This document shows positions 19,311-27,030 of a DNA stretch of 64,000 bases, piece after piece. Source of the stretch: an uncultured Lachnospiraceae bacterium (GTDB lineage: Bacteria; Bacillota; Clostridia; Lachnospirales; Lachnospiraceae); contig CANRMA010000017.1 in NCBI GenBank assembly GCA_947631625.1, positions 1 to 64,000 of the forward strand, written 5' to 3'. Positions within the stretch are counted from its first letter, which is position 1. Every line of letters starts with the position of its first letter. The translations under genes were made by a program, and so were the position numbers. The notes under the pieces were generated by a model, which was not told the origin of the DNA, searched no databases, and saw only the letters and a list, made by a program, of their open reading frames with translations.

Positions 19311-19459
19311 TTACTTTATTGTATTATTATATAACACAACTTCATAAAAAATGCAACCGTTTTTTCTTAAAAAATTTACCTAAAAAATTTACTGAAAAAT
19401 TTACCTTAAAAATTCACCTGCATTTACCTAAAAATTTAACCTGAAATTTTAGGCACAGA

Positions 19460-19852
19460 TCATTCTTTGCTTACGCCTACGTACTGCGCGTCTCCAAATC
19501 CGAGTATAATCATAAAGATCGGCATTAAGAACCAGAGTCCGAAACCAAACGCAATACCCTGTCCGAAAGCCTTTGCGAGTTTGAACATACACAAGATACC
19601 CATTACTATTCCGACACAGGGTACAGCAATCAATAAAAACAACCAGCCGCTGCCAAAACTAATTTCAAACAGGCAATACAGATTATAAAAAGGTATCAGG
19701 CAGGCCCACCCCGGTTTTCCCGCTTTTACAAATACCTTCCACATTCCTACGAGTGAAACAACTGCGATCACAAGCGCAAATATGCTATATATCCCTATTG
19801 CGGCTCCGCCTGCCGCGCCCGCGTTGCATAACTGTGTTTCATAATTACCCAC
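19460..19852 (-). CDS. Small integral membrane protein (DUF5684-like)
   Basis: The 130-residue protein has about four hydrophobic segments and a conserved loop after the first (KVFVKAGKPGWACLIPFYNL), which is the hallmark of a family of small membrane proteins annotated as DUF5684 or, loosely, signal-peptidase-associated. Their function is not known. The second half (FGQGIAFGFGLWFLMPIFMI) forms the last membrane helices and the tail is short and cytoplasmic or external. It stands between the T-box leader and a VWA lipoprotein gene on the same strand, with separate ribosome sites. Confidence 0.7.
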   Translation of the reverse strand: MGNYETQLCNAGAAGGAAIGIYSIFALVIAVVSLVGMWKVFVKAGKPGWACLIPFYNLYCLFEISFGSGWLFLLIAVPCVGIVMGILCMFKLAKAFGQGIAFGFGLWFLMPIFMIILGFGDAQYVGVSKE

Positions 19853-19937
19853 TGTTAAATTCCTCCTTATAAGAAAATATTGTATATTAATGTCGTAATA
19901 TATTTTATTTCATTTGAAGGAATTTAGCAACATATAA

Positions 19938-21851
19938 TTATTCGTTCTTCTCAAGCCGCCTGACCAGATAGCAAAATTCATCTTTATATTCATCGGCTTT
20001 GGTATCTATATTTTTCAGTTCGTCTATTACGTTTCTCAGATTCAGATTTCCTTTATAATCGCTGTCATTTACCACAAGTCCAAATTCCGCTACGGCCATA
20101 GCGAAGCGCATATCATTATTCGGCTCCTTATAGTAGGACGATTCATCGACCGGATAAGTCAATAGCCTGCTCTTTGTCTCTCCGGGCTTTTTATAACGTA
20201 TATTCACAGTAAACCACTCAATATTACCCGCAAGTTGCTTAGGCTTCGCATATTTAAGGGTGCTGCCTGAATAGGTTGAATTAGAATCTACGGTCACGAT
20301 CTCATATAATACGGTAACAGTGTGGCCGGCTCCTACCTCACCCGCGTCTTTGGTATCGTCTTCAAAATCCCGCTCCGCAAGCTGTCTGTTATCATAACCG
20401 ATCAGCCGATAGCCTGAGACCGCCTTTGGATTAAACTCCACCTGAAACTTTACATCTTCCGCCACCGTAACCAAAGTCGCGCCCATTTCTTCGACCAGTA
20501 CCTTTTTGGCTTCTGTCAGCGAATCAATATATGAATAGTTTCCGTTGCCCTTATCGGCAAGTATCTCCATTTTGTTATCTTTAATATTTCCCGTTCCGAA
20601 ACCGAGTACGGACAGATATACTCCCGACTTTCTTTTTTCGGTTATAAGGTCTTCAAGCTCCTCCTCCGTTGTCAGTCCCACGTTAAGATCACCGTCCGTC
20701 GCAAGAATCACTCTGTTGTTCCCGCCTTTGATAAAATACTTTTCGGCAATCTCATAAGCCGTTATGATGCCGGAGCTTCCGTTGGTCGAACCGTCCGCCT
20801 CAAGAGAATTGACGGCGTCAAGTATTTTTTTGTGTTCAGAACCGTTTACCCCTTCTATGACCACGCGCTCATCACTTGCGTAAACTACTATGGACACTTT
20901 ATCTTTGGCAGTGAGGTTTTCGGTAAGCAGTGAAAACGACTTCTGTAACAAAGGCAGCTTGTCGCTGTCATACATAGAACCCGACACATCTATCAAAAAT
21001 ACAAGATTGGAATCCTCAGCTTCCGAAAAGTCAACATCTTTAGTCTTAAGCCCTATCATCGCGATTTTGCTGTTTTCATTCCATGGACAGTCCGCGATCT
21101 GAGTCGTGACTCCAAAAGGCTCGTCATTTTTAGGCTTTGTATAATCATAATCAAAATAATTGAGCAGTTCTTCTATCCTTACGGCGCCTTCCGGTATATC
21201 CTCCATACTATAACCGCCCTCTATCATCCTTCTAAGATTGCTGTAAGATGCGGTATCTACATCCGCAGAAAAGGTAGAAAGCGGATTGGCCGCTGCCGAC
21301 ATAAACCCCTGTTCGTCCGTTTCGCCGTATTCTTCTGAATTGGGCTCTGCGGCGCAGATACCATAGTCTTTAGAAGCAACGGAATCAGACATATCCTCCG
21401 CAAATGCCTCTTTGTAAGCTCCGTTTTCCGCACTCTCCATTTTTCTTTGAGCATTTTCCAATCCGCCGCTTAAAGACTGATTATCTGACGGGACCGCTTC
21501 TCCTTCTGCAGCTTCAGCAGGCATATTTGCAGACGACTGCATATCCAGCTCTGAATTTGTGACACCATTGTCATTTTTAGTGTGGTCTTCATATTCAGCT
21601 TTGTCATTATTTATGACACCACTGTCACTTATGGTTTCATCGCCCGTCTCGCCGTTTCCGTATTCAACGCCATCATCGACAGTATTTCCGTCATCTGCAA
21701 TATCCGATTTATCCATAATGTCACTTGCGCTTCCGCAGCCTGACAGCAGGCCGACGCCAAGCGCAAACGCAAGCATCAGGCTGCTTATTTTCTTTTTATG
21801 AATTTTCTTTTTACGGATTTCCTTTTTACGTACCTTCGTACCCTTTCTCAT
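19938..21851 (-). CDS. VWA-domain lipoprotein (YfbK-like)
   Basis: The 637-residue protein starts with a very basic stretch, a hydrophobic signal and a lipobox (LGVGLLSGCG), so it is probably a lipoprotein. A low-complexity acidic linker of about 150 residues follows. The remainder matches the YfbK build: an N-terminal conserved block (FSADVDTASYSNLRRMI and RIEELLNYFDYDY), a von Willebrand A domain with an intact MIDAS (DVSGSM, then T and D further on, as in ATDGDLNVG), and the C-terminal DUF3520 region (MRFAMAVAEFGLVVNDS). The exact role of this family is unknown; VWA domains mediate protein binding. The start at 21851 has GGGAGG upstream. Two TGACA-N4-TGTCA sites lie in its linker (D-N-G-V and D-S-G-V). 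Confidence 0.88.
   Translation of the reverse strand: MRKGTKVRKKEIRKKKIHKKKISSLMLAFALGVGLLSGCGSASDIMDKSDIADDGNTVDDGVEYGNGETGDETISDSGVINNDKAEYEDHTKNDNGVTNSELDMQSSANMPAEAAEGEAVPSDNQSLSGGLENAQRKMESAENGAYKEAFAEDMSDSVASKDYGICAAEPNSEEYGETDEQGFMSAAANPLSTFSADVDTASYSNLRRMIEGGYSMEDIPEGAVRIEELLNYFDYDYTKPKNDEPFGVTTQIADCPWNENSKIAMIGLKTKDVDFSEAEDSNLVFLIDVSGSMYDSDKLPLLQKSFSLLTENLTAKDKVSIVVYASDERVVIEGVNGSEHKKILDAVNSLEADGSTNGSSGIITAYEIAEKYFIKGGNNRVILATDGDLNVGLTTEEELEDLITEKRKSGVYLSVLGFGTGNIKDNKMEILADKGNGNYSYIDSLTEAKKVLVEEMGATLVTVAEDVKFQVEFNPKAVSGYRLIGYDNRQLAERDFEDDTKDAGEVGAGHTVTVLYEIVTVDSNSTYSGSTLKYAKPKQLAGNIEWFTVNIRYKKPGETKSRLLTYPVDESSYYKEPNNDMRFAMAVAEFGLVVNDSDYKGNLNLRNVIDELKNIDTKADEYKDEFCYLVRRLEKNE
21560..21573. 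other. TGACA-N4-TGTCA palindrome, site 3
   Basis: TGACAccatTGTCA in the linker of the VWA gene (D-N-G-V), 54 bp from the next site. Confidence 0.85.
21614..21627. other. TGACA-N4-TGTCA palindrome, site 4
   Basis: TGACAccacTGTCA in the linker of the VWA gene (D-S-G-V). Confidence 0.85.
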
Positions 21852-22046
21852 AACAATTCCTCCCTTTCGCCTTCGTGTCAGCTTCCTATATAAGGACTTT
21901 TTGGCCTTATATAATATATACGTTCGGGAAGGAATGTTTTTATGGGAGTTTATGTAAAATTTTTAAAAAATTTTGGTCTCACCTGAATTAAGCCAATCTC
22001 ACCTGACTCAAACTATACTTGTTGTATGTAAGAAGCAGCAAACATA

Positions 22047-22520
22047 TCAATCTTCATCATTCTCCGATATCTCTTCTTCCAATTTGGCCTGTCTTTTCCT
22101 AAATAAATTCGCCGTAAGCTGCAAAACGACAAAACATATGGCAAATACTTTTGCCGCATATATTATTCCGACAGCAAAGTCTGCCAATATCACGTTGGGA
22201 AATCTTTTCACCATATAAAAAAATCTCAATATCCCTGTAATAAGCGCAGCCGTTAAAGAAACAAGAATGTTTGACGAAATATCGGGTTTCAAGCGACGAT
22301 CCCAGATTCCCTGCCTTATGCAGCTCACAACGATATGCAATGCAAGCATTACAAGGACGATAAATTCTCCTGCCATATTCTTGTAATCAAAGTCTAAAAT
22401 AATGCTCTGTACAACAATAGATGCCACCAGACCCCAAAAAGCCAACCAACACCCATTATGTTCAATCTGCAGCAACGTCTGTTCCTGTCTCTCGTCCAGA
22501 TTATTTTTAATTTTCTCCAT
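22047..22520 (-). CDS. Four-helix membrane protein paired with an XRE regulator (DUF6773-like)
   Basis: The 157-residue protein opens with a charged cytoplasmic stretch (NNLDERQEQTLLQIEHNG) and has about four membrane helices (for example LAFWGLVASIVVQSIIL, FIVLVMLALHIVVSCI, ILVSLTAALITGIL and AAKVFAICFVVLQLTANL) and an acidic tail. It resembles the small membrane proteins, annotated DUF6773 or similar, that are co-transcribed with Cro/CI-type regulators in Clostridia. Start 22520 is chosen because GGGAGG is 9 nt upstream; alternative starts are too close. It overlaps the end of the regulator gene by 14 nt, so the two are translationally linked. Its function is unknown; the regulator may control it. 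Confidence 0.68.
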   Translation of the reverse strand: MEKIKNNLDERQEQTLLQIEHNGCWLAFWGLVASIVVQSIILDFDYKNMAGEFIVLVMLALHIVVSCIRQGIWDRRLKPDISSNILVSLTAALITGILRFFYMVKRFPNVILADFAVGIIYAAKVFAICFVVLQLTANLFRKRQAKLEEEISENDED

Positions 22521-22719
22521 TTTCATTATCCTCCCAGAATAGATCATTCAAAGTAGTGTCTAACGCCTTACAGATAGCGATACAGAGCTTAAGCGACGGA
22601 TTAAAGTCTCCGGCTTCGATCAGACCTATTGTCTGTCTGGTAACGCCAACTTTCTCTGCCAGTTTTGTCTGCGACATTTCCAATTCAATGCGTCTGAATT
22701 TAAGTTTCAGATTCCTCAT
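22507..22719 (-). CDS. XRE-family transcriptional regulator
   Basis: The 70-residue product is a single Cro/CI helix-turn-helix domain: RRIELEMSQTKLAEKVGVTR, then QTIGLIEAGDFNPSLKLCIA and the final helix ALDTTLNDLFWED. This short form is common in Firmicutes, typically autoregulating a small membrane protein operon, which fits the overlapping gene downstream. Start 22719 is supported by AGGAGG. Immediately upstream lie two AT-rich direct-repeat arrays that may bend DNA or carry its operators. Confidence 0.9.
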   Translation of the reverse strand: MRNLKLKFRRIELEMSQTKLAEKVGVTRQTIGLIEAGDFNPSLKLCIAICKALDTTLNDLFWEDNENGEN

Positions 22720-22770
22720 TGCCCACCTCCTGTTAATAAATATACAATGTTCCGGAAGCAATGTCAAATA

Positions 22771-22850
22771 TATTTTGCATTTAACTATGATATTTTGCAT
22801 TTAGTTATAATATTTTCCATTTGTTTATATTATTTTGCATTTATTTGTAT
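22771..22850. repeat. Four 20-bp direct repeats upstream of the XRE gene
   Basis: Units start TATTTTGCATTT or TATTTTCCATTT at 22771, 22791, 22811 and 22831. Each unit is exactly 20 bp, about two helical turns, and the later half of each is more variable. Confidence 0.85.
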
Positions 22851-22961
22851 TACTTTTCACTTACTTTTTATTTACTTTTCACTTACTTTTCATTTACTTT
22901 TTCATTTACTTTTCACTTACTTTTCATTTACTTTTCATTTACTTTTCATTTATTTTTCATT
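22851..22961. repeat. Ten 11-bp direct repeats upstream of the XRE gene
   Basis: Ten units of the form TACTTTTCAYT (one of them 12 bp) run head to tail from 22851, directly continuing the 20-bp array. The T4 tract recurs about once per helical turn, a pattern expected to curve DNA. The surrounding gap 22720-23056 holds no gene. Confidence 0.9.
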
Positions 22962-23056
22962 TATTTAAATAAATACAACTCATATTTCACTTGACCGCAA
23001 AAAGGCCTGACCGCCAATAATTAAATACTTTAATTAACTGCTTTTTATTAAAAATA

Positions 23057-24052
23057 CTATTTTTCCACAGACACAACTGCGAACCGGCCTCCGGTCAAAG
23101 CGTCGTTACGGCTTTCAGCTTTTTCACTGTTTTCATATTTTTCATATTTAAGATACAGCTCATAGCTTTTATCTTCAGCCAGAGTTATGTCAGTGTCCTT
23201 ATCACAAACTACATATATCTTAAGGCCTTCGCTCAATATTCCTTCTTCATCGGATTTCTCCACAACTGCATTATATACGGTTTCCCTGCCGCGGCCTGCT
23301 GCATAAATACCTGTGATCTTTACCGTTACGCCTTTAATGTTCTGTCCGTTATTTATATCAGGTATGGTACTTTGGGCGGCCTCTTCTGTTGCGGCGTATT
23401 TTTCATCATAATTTTCCGTGTCTTCGGCAAAAACTGACGACTGTGTCATATTTTTTTCATTATCTATAATGTTATCCTCTGCATAGACTCCTGCGGTGAC
23501 GCCGTCCGCTGTGTCAAACATTTCTTTATCCGCCGCTTCTTCGGTTTCGTTATACATAGAACCGACTTCCTTTTTCCCTGCTCCTGCGCTCATATCTCTG
23601 TCATTTTCCCGTGCCGCTTCACTATACATATCACTATCCGGAGATGAAACTGCTTCATTCTGCATAACGCTGTCCGCAGACGAAACGGCGTTATCAATTT
23701 CATTATTAAGGCTCTCTGGCGAAGCGGCGCTGTCAGTGTCGTTATTAAGGCTCTCGGTCGGAGCAGCGCCGTCAGTTCCGCTGTATGCTCCTTTTCGGTT
23801 TCCCTGCTTTCCTATTACAAATGAAATTGCCGGAAACACTATCGCTACGCACAGGCAAGCTGCCACTGCCACGCCCCACGTTCTCCAGAGCATTTTCTTA
23901 TCTGATTTATATTTACCGATTTTTACCGGACTCTTTTCCATAGCAGAAATTACGGATTTTCTGTCTGATAATCCAACTTCTATGCGATTCCACAGATCAG
24001 GCGTTTCATTTAGTTTCAATTCTCTATATTCTTTTTCAAAATCCCGTTTCAT
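23057..24052 (-). CDS. Probable membrane-bound anti-sigma factor
   Basis: The 331-residue product has a cytoplasmic N-terminus with the DFEKEYRELKLNETPDLWNR region common in ECF-associated anti-sigma proteins, one transmembrane segment (VAVAACLCVAIVFPAISFV, about residues 65-85) and a long external part. The external part is a low-complexity acidic and serine-rich linker with repeats around SLNND and SPDSDMYSEA, then a compact C-terminal domain (VTVKITGIYAAGRG, ELYLKYEKYEN). It overlaps the end of the ECF sigma gene by 17 nt, the standard layout for a sigma/anti-sigma pair. The start at 24052 fits AAGGAG 8 nt upstream. The signal sensed is not indicated. Confidence 0.78.
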   Translation of the reverse strand: MKRDFEKEYRELKLNETPDLWNRIEVGLSDRKSVISAMEKSPVKIGKYKSDKKMLWRTWGVAVAACLCVAIVFPAISFVIGKQGNRKGAYSGTDGAAPTESLNNDTDSAASPESLNNEIDNAVSSADSVMQNEAVSSPDSDMYSEAARENDRDMSAGAGKKEVGSMYNETEEAADKEMFDTADGVTAGVYAEDNIIDNEKNMTQSSVFAEDTENYDEKYAATEEAAQSTIPDINNGQNIKGVTVKITGIYAAGRGRETVYNAVVEKSDEEGILSEGLKIYVVCDKDTDITLAEDKSYELYLKYEKYENSEKAESRNDALTGGRFAVVSVEK

Positions 24053-24602
24053 AACCATATCTCCTTAACTTTTTAACTGCGCTGTTATATCTCCACGTCA
24101 CAGTTCCTATGGGAATGTGCAGACTTTTGGCGATCTCTTTAAAAGTCATATCTCCAAGTATTTTCATATTAAGTATCTGCCGCTCTTTTTCGCCAAGACT
24201 GCTCAACGCTTCTTTTACCGACATATCCGACAGCACTTCCCGCTCGACCGGGCTATCCTGTCTTATATGCCCTGCGCCCTGCCTTTCCGGCTCTGTTTCC
24301 GCATCTTCCGCTAACTCTCTCGCTTCTTCTTTTTTATATTTTCTCAGATAATCTATCGCCATATTCCTTGCAACCGTACTCATCCATGCTTTATGGCCAC
24401 CGCCGATCTTATACTGATCAGCCTTGTCCCACAGTTTAATAAAAAAATCGCTTGTAATATCTTCCGCGCTCTCTTTATTTTGTACCACATCTTTTACAAT
24501 CGCATAGATCAAGCTTATATATGCTTCATAAATCTCCTGCAGGCCGTACTTATCTCCCTGCCGAATCTTTATCATGGCGGCGTCAAATTCCTTGTCCGTC
24601 AT
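24036..24602 (-). CDS. ECF-type RNA polymerase sigma factor
   Basis: The 188-residue product has the two conserved sigma regions of the ECF group: region 2 (ESAEDITSDFFIKLWDKA and HKAWMSTVARNMAIDYLRKY) and region 4 (LGEKERQILNMKILGDMTFK and EIAKSLHIPIGTVTWRYNSA). Such factors direct polymerase to a small regulon when released from an anti-sigma partner, here the overlapping downstream gene. Start 24602 is supported by AAAGGA at good spacing; an upstream ATG is less well placed. A degraded foldback element lies just upstream. Confidence 0.92.
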   Translation of the reverse strand: MTDKEFDAAMIKIRQGDKYGLQEIYEAYISLIYAIVKDVVQNKESAEDITSDFFIKLWDKADQYKIGGGHKAWMSTVARNMAIDYLRKYKKEEARELAEDAETEPERQGAGHIRQDSPVEREVLSDMSVKEALSSLGEKERQILNMKILGDMTFKEIAKSLHIPIGTVTWRYNSAVKKLRRYGYETGF

Positions 24603-24616
24603 ATCAGTTCCTTTCA

Positions 24617-24757
24617 TATTGTGAAACACTATTTAAAGCTTCCGAATTTAAACAAAATATACAAAAACGGAGTTCCGCTGCAAAGGCAACATAAGTATTG
24701 TCTATGCACCGGAACCCCCTTTATATTTTTCCAAATCCGCAAACTTTCGTCATATTT
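24617..24757. mobile_element. Degraded foldback element, class B, inverted orientation
   Basis: The segment contains AAAGCTTCCGAATTTA, CAAAATATACAAAA and CGGAGTTCCGCTGC, matching the reverse complement of the element at 18842. The left end reads TATTGTGAAACAC and the right end is eroded. It fills the gap between the sigma gene and dapL. Confidence 0.65.
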
Positions 24758-24766
24758 CAGATTTTC

Positions 24767-25981
24767 TTACATTTTAACCAGTCTGTCAACCGCTTCTACA
24801 GTGTTCTCATAGCTGCCGAACGCCGTAAGTCTGAAATAAGTCTCGCCGCTTGGCCCGAAACCTGAACCCGGAGTTCCTACCACGTTGGCATTTTCAAGCA
24901 GATAATCAAAGAACTCCCAACTCGTCATGCCCTTAGGCGCTTTTAACCATATATAAGGCGCATTCACGCCGCCCGATACAGAGTAGCCGGCTTTTTTAAG
25001 TCCGTTTAAAATATATGCTGCATTTTTCATATAATAAGCAACCAGTTCTTTGGTCTCTTTTTTGCCTTCTTCGCTATAAACAGCCTCGCCCGCCCTCTGG
25101 ACAATGTAGGGAGCGCCATTATATTTAGTGCCATGACGTCTCGCCCAGAGCGAATGAAGCGCTACGTCTCCGACTTTTAATTCTTTCGGAATAACGGTAA
25201 ATCCTAAACGTGTACCCGTAAATCCTGCATTTTTGGAAAATGAACGAAGCTCTATCGCGCAGGTTCTTGCGCCTTCACACTCATAAATGCTGTGCGGTAC
25301 ATCTTCTTCCGAAATATATGCCTCATACGCTGCGTCATAGATTATGACAGAACCGTTTTTGGAAGCATAGTCCACCCATTCCTGAAGCTGAGCTTTGGTA
25401 ATGGTCGAGCCTGTGGGATTGTTGGGGAAGCACAAATAAATCAGGTCAGGAACCTTTTTCGGAAGCTCGGGAGCAAAATTATTTTCTGCGGTACAGGGCA
25501 TATAGATCACATCGCTCCAAATACCCGTATCCGCATCATATGTGCCGGTTCTGCCGGCCATAACGTTGGTATCAACATATACGGGATAAACCGGATCGCA
25601 GACAGCGATCTTATTGTCAACGCTGAAAATCTCCTGAATATTTCCGGAATCGCATTTAGCTCCGTCGGATACAAAAATTTCATCAGCCTCTATATTGCAG
25701 CCTCTGGCCTTATAATCATTCTCGGCAATAGCATTTCGCAAAAAGTCATAGCCTAAGTCCGGCGCATAACCGCGGAAAGTTTTGGCATCCGCCATTTCGT
25801 CCACCGCGCTGTGCAGCGCCTTTATCACCGCCGGCGACAAAGGCTGCGTAACGTCTCCTATTCCAAGCCTTATGATCTTTTTATCAGGATTCGCCTCCGC
25901 ATATGCGTTTACTTTTTTGGCAATAGTCGAAAAAAGATAACTGCCGGGCAGTTTAAGATAATTGTCGTTCACTTTAACCAT
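24767..25981 (-). CDS. dapL: LL-diaminopimelate aminotransferase
   Basis: DapL converts tetrahydrodipicolinate directly to LL-diaminopimelate with glutamate as amino donor, a pyridoxal-phosphate enzyme of the lysine and peptidoglycan pathway. The 404-residue product shows the DapL start ([20 protein letters not shown]), the [10 protein letters not shown] substrate region, [10 protein letters not shown], and the PLP lysine in [16 protein letters not shown]. Length and spacing are normal. It lies 50 bp upstream of nothing else on its strand except dapF's coding region on its 5' side, so the two DAP genes form a short operon (dapF then dapL). Its product is the substrate of DapF. Confidence 0.96.
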   Translation of the reverse strand: MVKVNDNYLKLPGSYLFSTIAKKVNAYAEANPDKKIIRLGIGDVTQPLSPAVIKALHSAVDEMADAKTFRGYAPDLGYDFLRNAIAENDYKARGCNIEADEIFVSDGAKCDSGNIQEIFSVDNKIAVCDPVYPVYVDTNVMAGRTGTYDADTGIWSDVIYMPCTAENNFAPELPKKVPDLIYLCFPNNPTGSTITKAQLQEWVDYASKNGSVIIYDAAYEAYISEEDVPHSIYECEGARTCAIELRSFSKNAGFTGTRLGFTVIPKELKVGDVALHSLWARRHGTKYNGAPYIVQRAGEAVYSEEGKKETKELVAYYMKNAAYILNGLKKAGYSVSGGVNAPYIWLKAPKGMTSWEFFDYLLENANVVGTPGSGFGPSGETYFRLTAFGSYENTVEAVDRLVKM

Positions 25982-26032
25982 TTTGAGTCTTCCTTTCTTT
26001 TGAAGTATTTATTGCAGTTCTGTTTAGTCCGT

Positions 26033-26881
26033 TTATTTATAATCGTACTCCCCGTCGAACACAGTCGCCGCAGGGCCGGTCATGTATACAATATTATTCT
26101 CGCGCTCCCATGTTATCAAAAGTTCGCCTCCGAGAAGTCTGACCGTAACGCTGTTATCTGTCAGGCCGTTTAAGATGCAGGCCACAACCGTAGCGCAGCA
26201 GCCGGTTCCACAGGCTAAGGTCTCTCCGGTTCCGCGTTCCCATACGCGCATCTGTACGGTCTTTTTATCCAGAACTTTTACAAATTCGGTATTTATCCTT
26301 TTAGGAAATTTCTCGTTATTTTCAAAATATGGGCCTATGCGCTCTATATCAAGGTTATCGACATCGTCCATAAAGACCACCGCGTGAGGGTTTCCCATTG
26401 ACACGCATGTCATTTTATATTCCCTGCCGCATACGGTTATGGGTTCGTTTATGACTATGTCTTTTTCTTCGTTAGCAATAACCGGTATAAGTTCAGGCTT
26501 AAGCTGTGGCGAACCCATATTTACCCTGACTGAGTCTACCTTTCCGTCTTTGACAAAAAGCTTAAGATATTTGACGTTTCCGCAGCTTACAATGCTTATA
26601 TCCGTCTTATAGGTCAGACCTTTATCATATACGTACTTGCCCACGCAGCGGATTCCGTTGCCGCACATTTCAGCCCTGCTTCCGTCCGCATTGTACATCT
26701 CCATTTCAAAATCGGCTTCATCCGACGGATTAATAAAAATTGCTCCGTCTCCTCCGACTCCGAAGTGTCTGTCACTGATTTTTCTGACAAAGTCGGGTTT
26801 ATCCTTATCGGCAATTTTTTCGACTGCGCCGTCTATGTAAATATAATCGTTCCCGCAGCCATGCATCTTGGTAAACTTCAT
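26033..26881 (-). CDS. dapF: Diaminopimelate epimerase
   Basis: DapF interconverts LL- and meso-diaminopimelate using two cysteines as acid and base. The 282-residue product shows FTKMHGCGNDYIYIDG at the start, the first catalytic region EMCGNGIRCVGKYV and the second ETLACGTGCCATVVA. Both cysteines are present. The start at 26881 is preferred to a GTG at 26887 because GGGAGG is 9 nt upstream of the former. It is followed by dapL about 50 bp downstream on the same strand, and together they supply meso-diaminopimelate. Confidence 0.96.
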   Translation of the reverse strand: MKFTKMHGCGNDYIYIDGAVEKIADKDKPDFVRKISDRHFGVGGDGAIFINPSDEADFEMEMYNADGSRAEMCGNGIRCVGKYVYDKGLTYKTDISIVSCGNVKYLKLFVKDGKVDSVRVNMGSPQLKPELIPVIANEEKDIVINEPITVCGREYKMTCVSMGNPHAVVFMDDVDNLDIERIGPYFENNEKFPKRINTEFVKVLDKKTVQMRVWERGTGETLACGTGCCATVVACILNGLTDNSVTVRLLGGELLITWERENNIVYMTGPAATVFDGEYDYK

Positions 26882-26958
26882 CGACACATTCCTCCCGATA
26901 TTCTTTCAAACAAGAATTGCAGAGTAAATCTTGCAACATTAGTCTCAAAATTACAATT

Positions 26959-26980
26959 GCTCAGGCCGTTTGACCTGAGC
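26959..26980 (-). terminator. Hairpin downstream of the aerolysin-like gene
   Basis: GCTCAGG and CCTGAGC form a 7-bp stem about 50 nt after the stop of the gene ending at 27031. Only a weak T-rich stretch follows on the minus strand, so it is a possible terminator rather than a certain one. Confidence 0.4.
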
Positions 26981-27030
26981 TTATTGTAGCATAAATTTTT
27001 TTATCAATCAAGATTACGTCAGAGAATGGA

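Noticed and set aside
22771-22961. Possible CRISPR array
   Set aside because: The repeats are contiguous 20-bp and 11-bp units with no spacers and no cas genes nearby.
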